The notes: generated from the sequence alone by a model not told the origin. Numbered from the stretch's first letter, positions 1 through 5,271 are shown. The stretch is 5,605 nucleotides of DNA from Acholeplasmataceae bacterium (GCA_012744295.1 JAAYIB010000008.1:1-5605), one strand, 5' to 3'. Program-made: numbers and translations.

Positions 1-842
1 CCGTCACGACCGGCAGGGGCAATCTTTCCTTCACAACGGTCAACCTTCCCCGACTGGCAATACGAGCTGAACGTGACATCATGGCCTTTTACCAGTATCT
101 TGATGAAATGATTGACTTGATTTCCGAGCAGCTTTACCATCGTTTCAAGGTTGTGGCCAATCTCAAGGTAAGGGATCTGCCGTTTTTGATGGGACAGGGA
201 CTCTATCTCGGCTCGGAACAGCTTCGTGCCGATGATAAAATTGAGGATGCGATTGCGAATGGGACCCTTTCACTTGGCTTTATCGGACTTGCCGAAACTT
301 TGACCGCACTGACCGGCAAACACCATGGCGAAAGCGAGGACGCTCAGGTTCTGGGTGAGGAAATCGTCGCCTTTATGCGCAACAAGATGGATAAGGCCTC
401 GAACAAGTATAATTTGAACTACACATTGATTGCAACGCCTGCCGAAGGCTTGTCAGGACGCTTTATACGCATGGACAGAAAGGAATACGGAGTAATACCG
501 GGTGTAACCGACAAGGACTATTACAGCAATTCCTTCCACGTTCCCGTAGGCCATCCGATCAGCGCCTATGAGAAGATGAAGCTGGAAGGAAAGTATCACA
601 AATATACAAATGCCGGACATATCAGTTATGTCGAATTTGCCTCCTCACCGGTCAACAATCTCGAGGCAGTAGAGGACATCCTGCGTCATATGTGTGCCTG
701 TGACTGTGGTTACGTAGGCATCAACTTCCCGATTGATTACTGTGACCAATGCGGCTATACGGGAATAATTGACGGCGATTACTGCCCGCTTTGCGATACT
801 GCAATGGCTCACAAGGTTCACAGGGCCTGCTGCGGGGAGTAG
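1..842 (+). CDS. nrdD: Anaerobic (class III) ribonucleoside-triphosphate reductase, C-terminal part; 5' end outside window
   Basis: This cytoplasmic enzyme reduces ribonucleoside triphosphates to deoxyribonucleotides without oxygen, using a glycyl radical made by NrdG. The open frame runs in from the left edge (first full codon at position 3), so the ATG at 81 is internal. The visible 279 residues begin with the family motif GRGNLSFTTVNLPRLAI. They continue with LIATPAEGLSGRF, the active-site region YYSNSFHVPV, GHISYVE and GYVGINFPIDYC. Two Cys pairs near the end (CDQC and CPLC) match the C-terminal zinc-binding site of NrdD. The end is odd. After CPLC the protein reads HKVHRACCGE and stops at a UAG, where relatives known to me have R-x-C/T-G-Y-L plus a further 25-30 residues. 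The expected glycyl-radical loop is therefore altered and the tail is absent. The identity as NrdD is very secure; whether this copy is active is not. nrdG follows after 12 nt in the same frame. Confidence 0.95.
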   Translation, partial: VTTGRGNLSFTTVNLPRLAIRAERDIMAFYQYLDEMIDLISEQLYHRFKVVANLKVRDLPFLMGQGLYLGSEQLRADDKIEDAIANGTLSLGFIGLAETLTALTGKHHGESEDAQVLGEEIVAFMRNKMDKASNKYNLNYTLIATPAEGLSGRFIRMDRKEYGVIPGVTDKDYYSNSFHVPVGHPISAYEKMKLEGKYHKYTNAGHISYVEFASSPVNNLEAVEDILRHMCACDCGYVGINFPIDYCDQCGYTGIIDGDYCPLCDTAMAHKVHRACCGE

Positions 843-854
843 GGGAGTGCAAGG

Positions 855-1349
855 ATGGTGATTTTGAAAGTAGCCGACATTCTCAGGGAATCAATTGTTG
901 ACGGCAAAGGCATGCGCGCAGTAGTTTTTTTCCAAGGATGTCCCCGTCACTGCAGAGGCTGCCACAATGAGCAGCTGCTGCCATTTGAGGGCGGCAGGGG
1001 ATACACTCCCGAGGCTTTGTCCGCGGAAATACTTCAGCTTTTGACGCCATTGCACAGGGGCGTGACCTTCAGTGGGGGTGACCCGCTCGCGCAGCCGGAA
1101 GGATTGTATGCAACTACGTCTTTGCTGCGTAAGGCAAGGCCGGATTTGAATATCTGGCTTTATACGGGGTACTTGTTCGAGGAAGTAATGCATTTTCCTG
1201 TTGTAGCGGATATTGACGTCATTGTCGACGGGCCTTTTGTTCTTGAACAAAGAGATATCAGCCTGCCTTTCAAAGGTTCAGGCAATCAAAGAATTATTGA
1301 TGTTAAAGCTTCGCTGGCGGCGCGAAAGGTCCTTGAAGCAGAATTGTAA
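855..1349 (+). CDS. nrdG: Anaerobic ribonucleoside-triphosphate reductase activating protein (radical SAM)
   Basis: NrdG is a cytoplasmic radical-SAM enzyme. It uses a 4Fe-4S cluster and S-adenosylmethionine to install the glycyl radical on NrdD. The 164-residue product has the usual family length. The N-terminal RESIVDGKGMR is typical. The cluster motif C-x3-C-x2-C is at residues 29-36 (GCPRHCRGCHN), the SAM-contacting SGGDPL at 73-78, WLYTGY at 101-106 and DVIVDGPF at 121-128. The C-terminal GSGNQRIIDV is also characteristic. The ATG at 855 is supported by GGGGAG at 842-847 with a 7-nt spacer; this site overlaps the nrdD stop codon, so the two genes are probably translationally coupled. A terminator overlaps the stop codon. 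Nothing essential appears missing, in contrast with the truncated end of its partner NrdD. Confidence 0.97.
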   Translation: MVILKVADILRESIVDGKGMRAVVFFQGCPRHCRGCHNEQLLPFEGGRGYTPEALSAEILQLLTPLHRGVTFSGGDPLAQPEGLYATTSLLRKARPDLNIWLYTGYLFEEVMHFPVVADIDVIVDGPFVLEQRDISLPFKGSGNQRIIDVKASLAARKVLEAEL

Positions 1350-1386
1350 AAAAAACGGTGGTTTTCCACCGTTTTTTTATTTTTTT
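1348..1386 (+). terminator. Intrinsic terminator after nrdG
   Basis: A CGGTGG stem (1356-1361) pairs perfectly with CCACCG (1366-1371) across a TTTT loop. The stem is flanked by an A run (1348-1355) and a T run (1372-1378), which lengthens it with A-U pairs. A second T run at 1380-1386 follows. It begins inside the nrdG stop codon and separates nrdDG from the pilus-type operon. The A-rich left arm could let it work on the minus strand too, but no convergent gene is visible. Confidence 0.93.
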
Positions 1387-1427
1387 GCAGGAGAAACGAA
1401 AAAAAGACCGAATACTTACCTATTTGT

Positions 1428-1441
1428 AAAAGGAGGAGGTG
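1428..1441 (+). promoter_or_regulatory. Strong ribosome binding site setting the start of the GspF/PilC gene
   Basis: AAAGGAGGAGGTG lies 5 nt before the ATG at 1447 and is close to a perfect Shine-Dalgarno match. The open frame reaches back through the nrdG terminator to about 1213, but only the 1447 start has a ribosome site. It also gives a protein of normal family length that begins with the expected YRWRARD-type N-terminus. Confidence 0.85.
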
Positions 1442-1446
1442 AAAAA

Positions 1447-2652
1447 ATGGGTGTTTATCGGTGGCGAGCCAGAGACACCAAAGGGATGAAGTTCTGCGGA
1501 GAATTGCGGGCGGGAGGTGAAAAGGAAGTAGCGGAGTTCATCCAGGCCAATTACGGGTACGTCACGGGAATAAAGGAGGTTAGGAAGAGGAAGCTTTTTA
1601 TCAAAAGAAAAATTCGGGGACGCACGAAGCTGAATGATTCCGCACGTGAAAGCTTTTTCAGGCAGCTGTCGACCCTGCTTAAAAGCGGATTGCCGCTGCT
1701 GAAGGGTCTTGACTTGATTAGGCAAAAGTCGACAGGACCTATGCTTGAGGTGACGAAAAGCATGATTCTGTCACTAACCGAAGGCAGGTCGCTTGCCGAA
1801 GCAATGAAATTACCCGAAGGAGCCTTCACACAGACAACCCTGAAAATAGTTGAAGCCGGAGAAAACAGCGGCTCCTTAAACGTTTTGCTTGATGACCTTG
1901 CAGATTATTATCGTGGGGAAAACAAACTTCGTTCTTTCCTGTGTAATGCTTGTATCTATCCGTTTTTTGTAATTGTTCTTACCATTTGTACCTTTATCTT
2001 TTTTGCGGTCAAGGTCTTGCCTGTTTTTCTCAGCCTGTATTCTTCGCTGGGAGTAAAACAAACCGCTTTTCTGGTAACGGTCAGATCAGTATCAGAAATC
2101 CTTAGTTGCTACCGTTGGGAGGTAACCTGCGTTTTTTTATTTTTTCTCGGACTATTGTATAGACAACGGGGACAAATAAAAGAAGGTTGTTTAAGACTTC
2201 CTGTACTTCATGACTGCTATCTAAAAATGATGGAGCAGCGCTATTGCCGCATTCTGTCGATAATGCTGACGAGCGGCATGGCCGTACCGTTCGCGCTAAC
2301 TGCAGCGGCGGAAGCGCTTCAGTCTCGGGAAATGATGCAAAAAAGCTTGATGGCAAGCAACGCCGTTATTCGCGGTACCAGCATATCGCAGGCGATCGCG
2401 CTTAACGGTGAGTTGTTCAGTGATACAAGCATCGAATTCATCAGCATCGGCGAAGAAAGCGGAAGCTTGCCTGAAATGCTCTGGGCGGCCTCGCTTGTTG
2501 CGGATGATGAGCTGCAAACAAGGCTGAAGGCTTTAAAAGTCATGGTAGAGCCGATTCTTCTGTTACTTGTGTCGTTACTAGTTGGCTGCGTGCTTTTTTC
2601 GGTTGCGTCACCGATGGTTGGAATAATTTCGGGTATGCCGGAATACTTTTAA
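1447..2652 (+). CDS. Type II secretion / type IV pilus inner-membrane platform protein (GspF/PilC/ComGB family)
   Basis: GspF-family proteins sit in the inner membrane, link the assembly ATPase to the growing pilus and help push pilin subunits into the fibre. The 401-residue length is typical. An N-terminal cytoplasmic segment (residues 4-40, YRWRARDTKG) resembles the GspF N-terminal region. Two copies of the GspF domain follow, at about 68-190 and 265-388. Each carries the family signature: AGENSGSLNVLL at 137-148 and IGEESGSLPEML at 334-345. Hydrophobic membrane segments are visible at about 167-193, 224-238 and 366-388. The gene heads an operon with five pilin-like genes in the order F-G-H-I-J-K. 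The cognate ATPase (GspE/PilB), usually just upstream, is absent here. The name could equally be pilC or comGB. A T7-A-T6 tract at 2132-2145 falls in the second membrane segment and includes an in-phase slippery heptamer. Confidence 0.93.
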   Translation: MGVYRWRARDTKGMKFCGELRAGGEKEVAEFIQANYGYVTGIKEVRKRKLFIKRKIRGRTKLNDSARESFFRQLSTLLKSGLPLLKGLDLIRQKSTGPMLEVTKSMILSLTEGRSLAEAMKLPEGAFTQTTLKIVEAGENSGSLNVLLDDLADYYRGENKLRSFLCNACIYPFFVIVLTICTFIFFAVKVLPVFLSLYSSLGVKQTAFLVTVRSVSEILSCYRWEVTCVFLFFLGLLYRQRGQIKEGCLRLPVLHDCYLKMMEQRYCRILSIMLTSGMAVPFALTAAAEALQSREMMQKSLMASNAVIRGTSISQAIALNGELFSDTSIEFISIGEESGSLPEMLWAASLVADDELQTRLKALKVMVEPILLLLVSLLVGCVLFSVASPMVGIISGMPEYF

Positions 2653-2671
2653 TCAGAGGAGATGCTTGGGA

Positions 2672-3055
2672 ATGTTTAAAAGTTTTATTAAACAGGAAAA
2701 AGGTTTTACACTAATTGAGGTTGTGGCGGTTCTGGCGATAATAGGAGTGATGGCCCTGACCTTGACCCCTTCAATTGATGTTGCCGCCAACAGGGCCAAG
2801 GATACACGGATGCTTTCAGACCTTGTGACGCTCGACAGCGCCGTAAAACTGTATTGTTTTGAGCATGACAACTCTTATCCTGAAACACTTGAGGTTCTCA
2901 AAGGCGGCTATGTACCCGATAAGGATTATAAAGATGCCAAAAATCAGCCATTTGCTTATTCCAAGAGCGACAGCGGCTCATATTCTCTGACCGGTTCCAA
3001 AACAAACGGTGACGTTGTGAAAGCCGACGGCACAACCGTCGAGGTAAATGAGTAG
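2672..3055 (+). CDS. Major pseudopilin, GspG/ComGC-like (prepilin-type N-terminal signal)
   Basis: Probable main fibre subunit of the pseudopilus or pilus. The 127-residue precursor has a short basic leader (MFKSFIKQEKG) and a class III prepilin cleavage site after Gly11. The mature protein would start FTLIEV with Glu at position 5, followed by a hydrophobic helix to about residue 33. The soluble part resembles GspG/ComGC: a helix through LSDLVTLDSAVKLYCFEH, then NSYPETLEVLKGGYVPD, where family members have a YP-turn before the C-terminal sheet. Start choice: AGAGGAG at 2655-2661 lies 10 nt before the ATG at 2672. A TTG at 2666 would add two residues with a 4-nt spacer; I prefer the ATG. The C-terminus has no recognisable calcium-site motif. 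It follows the GspF gene by 19 nt and overlaps the next gene by 8 nt. Confidence 0.9.
   Translation: MFKSFIKQEKGFTLIEVVAVLAIIGVMALTLTPSIDVAANRAKDTRMLSDLVTLDSAVKLYCFEHDNSYPETLEVLKGGYVPDKDYKDAKNQPFAYSKSDSGSYSLTGSKTNGDVVKADGTTVEVNE
3011..3041 (+). promoter_or_regulatory. Alternative RNA hairpins just before the H-like start
   Basis: Two mutually exclusive stems can form. One pairs CGACGG (3025-3030) with CCGTCG (3036-3041) across a 5-nt loop. The other pairs GACGTTGTG (3011-3019) with the CACAAC-C-GTC arm (3031-3040), with one bulged base. Both end at the weak GAGGT ribosome site for the ATG at 3048. They could protect the pilin message end or tune downstream translation. This is an inference from pairing only. 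Confidence 0.3.
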
Positions 3056-3515
3056 GAGCAGGGGTTTTTCTCTGCTCGAGCTTGTCATTGCATTAGCTGT
3101 TTTTCTGAGTGCTTCGCTTTGCGTTCTGCCGCTATTCTCAGAAGGCGCCAGGTTCGCTCAAAGCAACAAGATATCCGTGGCTTGCAGGCTTCTTGCCACG
3201 GATATGGCTTTTGTGCAGAATAAGTCATTATATGGCAATCTGAACGGAGACAGCTACAGTCTCATGCTTGACAGATACGGTGATGGTTATACTGTTATCA
3301 GGGGGCAGAAGGTATACAGAAAGGTGGTTTTTTCCGAAAAGGGACTTGCCCCGGTCATAGCAACCTGCGCCAGTACCAACAAGTTTGCTTTTACTGCCAA
3401 CGGAGCTCCAAAGAGTTCGGCAAGCATCAATGTTTATTGTTCAAACGTTCCTAATAATAGTAAGTTTGTGGAAATCCAGCCCATAACGGGAAGGATTGTG
3501 ATAAGAGATGGATAG
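3048..3515 (+). CDS. Minor pseudopilin, GspH/FimT-like
   Basis: A minor pilin-like subunit of 155 residues. The leader MSRSRG is cleaved after Gly6, giving mature FSLLELVIAL with Glu at position 5, the canonical prepilin peptidase and methylase site. The C-terminal half resembles the GspH/FimT domain: FTANGAPKSS followed by the closing strand pattern VEIQPITGRIVI. Members of this group usually sit at or near the pilus tip. The ATG overlaps the upstream stop in an ATGAGTAG junction and has only a poorly spaced GAGGT before it, so translation probably depends on coupling. A perfect 11-bp inverted repeat lies inside codons 42-53. The assignment to the H position rests on gene order plus the C-terminal motif. 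Confidence 0.85.
   Translation: MSRSRGFSLLELVIALAVFLSASLCVLPLFSEGARFAQSNKISVACRLLATDMAFVQNKSLYGNLNGDSYSLMLDRYGDGYTVIRGQKVYRKVVFSEKGLAPVIATCASTNKFAFTANGAPKSSASINVYCSNVPNNSKFVEIQPITGRIVIRDG
3171..3205 (+). repeat. Perfect 11-bp inverted repeat with 13-nt loop inside the H-like gene
   Basis: ATATCCGTGGC (3171-3181) is the exact reverse complement of GCCACGGATAT (3195-3205). The loop is 3182-3194. It lies within codons 42-53 of the H-like gene. No T run follows, so it is not a standard terminator. Confidence 0.85.
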
Positions 3516-3846
3516 GGGCAGGAAAGGCCTTATTTTAACACAGTTGCTGGCTGTTCTTTCTATGGCGTCCATAGCGCTGCTGACCGTTGGAATCTGTTAC
3601 AGGGAAGCGGTTTCCCTGATGTTGACACATAATAAGGAAAGGCAGGCTTTTGAAATCGCGCAAAGGGAAATGTTGATAGTCAAAGCGGCAGGCAGCAAAG
3701 TTGGGATATCTTTCCGCGAGGAAGGCGTCTTTGCGATTCAAATTGTAGTTGAAGCAGAGCTGCCGGGCGGTCTTAAAAAAATCGAGGTTTCGGTCGGCGA
3801 AAAAGACGGGGCACTTTGTTTAGCCAATCTGGTGCAATATGAATAA
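3508..3846 (+). CDS. Minor pilin-like protein in the GspI position, with a noncanonical prepilin site
   Basis: A small pilin-like protein of 112 residues. A basic leader MDRGRKG precedes a hydrophobic helix (LILTQLLAVLSMASIALLTV), consistent with cleavage after Gly7. Mature position 1 is Leu rather than Phe. Mature position 5 is Gln rather than the Glu required for normal pilin alignment in the fibre. Residues 41-60 look like an amphipathic helix (HNKERQAFEIAQREMLIVKA), and the rest is likely a short beta sheet. Its size and place between H- and J-like genes match GspI or ComGE-type minor pseudopilins. The start codon sits in an ATGGATAG overlap with the preceding stop. The family name is inferred from position; no GspI-specific sequence motif is seen. 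Confidence 0.75.
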   Translation: MDRGRKGLILTQLLAVLSMASIALLTVGICYREAVSLMLTHNKERQAFEIAQREMLIVKAAGSKVGISFREEGVFAIQIVVEAELPGGLKKIEVSVGEKDGALCLANLVQYE

Positions 3847-4348
3847 AAGAGGTTTCTTCTTGATTGAGTATTGCCTGACGGCCGTCATTCTTTGTCTTGT
3901 AATTGTCTTGTCTTATGAACGCTGCCTGCAGGCAGCGTTCACTTACGGCAGAATTACAAGCGACCTTGAACTCTATCGGGCCGAGAGGGCAGCGTTTTCA
4001 CTTGTCCGGCAGGAAATTTGCTTTTATGCCGAAACGGTAGAACTGCAGGAGGACGGAGCAGGTAACCCGGTAATTGTCTGCCAGGAACCGGCACCGAGAA
4101 GAAAGGTAACTTATTATACGCAGTCACAGGGTGCAGCGAACAACGTCCTGTATCAAAAAACCAAGGTTGAAGGCAAAAACGCGGGTATCAATCCCTTAAC
4201 GCCGCCCGATGTCACTGTAACCGCCTGGTATGTGCGGAAAATGACAGGCAACGGACTTTTGATAGGGATTGTTCTTAAGGAGAAAAAGACGGGCAGGGAA
4301 AAAGAATTTGTAGAGGCAGTTGAACTGGGGAATGGGAAAGTTATATAA
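3839..4348 (+). CDS. Minor pseudopilin, GspJ/ComGF-like
   Basis: A 169-residue prepilin-like protein. The leader MNKRG is very short, with cleavage after Gly5 giving FFLIEYCLTAVILCL, which has Glu at mature position 5. A long N-terminal helix continues through DLELYRAERAAFSLVRQEI, as in GspJ. Residues 74-145 contain alternating hydrophobic strands (NPVIVCQ, RKVTYYT, DVTVTAWYVRK, LLIGIVLKEKK), as expected for a minor-pilin sheet. No Shine-Dalgarno is visible before the ATG, which lies in an ATGAATAA overlap with the previous stop, so coupled reinitiation is likely. It has five cysteines (12, 19, 29, 61, 81), which is high for a small exported protein. A 26-bp perfect palindrome covers codons 26-35. 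The J assignment rests on gene order, length and the helix pattern. Confidence 0.8.
   Translation: MNKRGFFLIEYCLTAVILCLVIVLSYERCLQAAFTYGRITSDLELYRAERAAFSLVRQEICFYAETVELQEDGAGNPVIVCQEPAPRRKVTYYTQSQGAANNVLYQKTKVEGKNAGINPLTPPDVTVTAWYVRKMTGNGLLIGIVLKEKKTGREKEFVEAVELGNGKVI
3916..3941 (+). repeat. Perfect 26-bp palindrome inside the J-like gene
   Basis: The left half, TGAACGCTGCCTG (3916-3928), is followed without a spacer by its exact reverse complement (3929-3941), centred on CTGCAG. As RNA it can form an 11-bp stem with a UGCA tetraloop. It lies 77 nt after the start codon and encodes residues 26-35 at the end of the membrane helix. No T run follows, so it is not a terminator. Confidence 0.9.
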
Positions 4349-5255
4349 AAACGACCGCAAAGGAGCCGTCGCACTTGCCGTGCTTTTGGCTGCCACGGTT
4401 ATGCTGACTGCGGTCAGCGGTCTTTTGCTGCTTATAGAAGCGGAAAACGAGGCACAAAGGGCAGACATTACAAAAAAACAGATCACCGCCCTGGCGGAAG
4501 GCCTGATGCAGGCGTCTATCGAGCGCGCAAAGCAAGGGTTGCCGGTCGAAAGCTACAATGTCCCGAATCTAAAGCTTTTCCCAGGACGCGTCACGGTTTC
4601 GACGCATCATGCAATTCTCGAATATCCTGCAATTAATGCGAGACGGCTGCAGGTTTCGATAACGGACAAGACAGAGGAATGGTGCCTGTATCAGGACTTG
4701 CTTAACCCGCCCGGCGGGCGCGGTCACGAGGCATATTCAAATACGTTGTACGCACGTAATGGCGTTTTGGGAGACGTTCCTGCCGGAATTGTTTTTGCCG
4801 ACGGAAGCGCCGGTTATACCGAACCGGATTTTGAGGTCAACGACTACAGACGCTGCGGCTGTATGGTTTTGCCAAGTCAAACAGAGCTTAACGACTATGG
4901 TCTGCAGAGGAGGGTGTACTTCAATACGCTTGCAGGCGGTGCTTATACGACAAGTGACAACGCGCTAATCAAGGGGGAAGGAGTTTTGGTTGACGAGAGC
5001 GGCATAACGCTGGGCAGAGGATGCCGTGCCACTGACTCGCTTTGGCTGATCAGCGGAAGTTCAATTATTATCGAGGACGACGTGCAGCTGGACAAAGCTC
5101 TGATTTTAGCAAAAAAGAACATAAGTATTGGCAATAACGTACGCATTAATGGTATAATCATATGCGGCGGCAGAATAACTATCGGTAATGATTTCTTCTT
5201 GAACAGGCTGGAAGAAGTTTTAACGCCGTTTACAAGTGTATGTTACTTTATCTAA
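4332..5255 (+). CDS. GspK/PilX-like minor pilin with C-terminal beta-helix (bactofilin-like) repeats
   Basis: A 307-residue pilin-like protein. A basic leader (MGKLYKNDRKG) precedes a hydrophobic helix (residues 12-34, AVALAVLLAATVML). Glu is lacking at mature position 5, as in GspK and PilX families. A coiled segment (EAENEAQRADITKKQITALA) follows, as in PilX N-terminal domains. Residues 75-210 are a region I cannot assign. Residues 215-290 repeat short hydrophobic turns of the type I-x-I-x-x-G/N-x-x: SGITLGRG, SSIIIEDD, NISIGNNVRI and GRITIGND. This resembles a right-handed beta-helix like that of bactofilins. The usual GspK alpha-helical insert is not recognisable. Start choice: ATG 4332 gives a 17-nt overlap with the upstream gene but has no well-placed ribosome site. 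A TTG at 4320 with AGAGG at 4312-4316 would add four residues and is a real alternative. Confidence 0.8.
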   Translation: MGKLYKNDRKGAVALAVLLAATVMLTAVSGLLLLIEAENEAQRADITKKQITALAEGLMQASIERAKQGLPVESYNVPNLKLFPGRVTVSTHHAILEYPAINARRLQVSITDKTEEWCLYQDLLNPPGGRGHEAYSNTLYARNGVLGDVPAGIVFADGSAGYTEPDFEVNDYRRCGCMVLPSQTELNDYGLQRRVYFNTLAGGAYTTSDNALIKGEGVLVDESGITLGRGCRATDSLWLISGSSIIIEDDVQLDKALILAKKNISIGNNVRINGIIICGGRITIGNDFFLNRLEEVLTPFTSVCYFI

Positions 5256-5271
5256 GGCAGGATTTATGACG

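Noticed and set aside
781..902. Frameshift rescue of the NrdD tail
   Set aside because: Neither alternative frame after the zinc site contains an R-x-x-G-Y-L glycyl loop followed by a tail of the expected kind. The nearest match (R-F-T-G-P) ends after a dozen residues and does not match the family.
891..1250. 119-codon open frame on the minus strand across nrdG
   Set aside because: It lies opposite a fully convincing nrdG, has no ribosome site or recognisable motif, and is rich in Arg, as expected for an antisense shadow.
1385..1416. Possible promoter for the pilin operon (TTGCAG ... AATACT)
   Set aside because: A promoter is expected between the terminator and 1428, but this pair has a 20-nt spacer and a poor -10, and no better sigma-A pair is visible. 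I could not place a start site with any confidence.
1213..1446. Upstream extension of the GspF frame through nrdG and its terminator
   Set aside because: The extra 78 residues read through the coding sequence of nrdG and the terminator hairpin in another frame, have no ribosome site, and would precede a normal GspF N-terminus.
1572..1582. Near-perfect Shine-Dalgarno (AAGGAGGT) inside the GspF gene
   Set aside because: No start codon lies at a usable distance downstream, so it is not evidence for a nested gene.
4276..4282. TAAGGAG inside the J-like gene as the ribosome site for the K-like gene
   Set aside because: It is about 40-50 nt from the TTG 4320 and ATG 4332 starts, too far for direct initiation.
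4759..4968. 69-codon open frame on the plus strand inside the K-like gene
   Set aside because: It is in another frame of a convincing longer gene and shows no ribosome site or domain.
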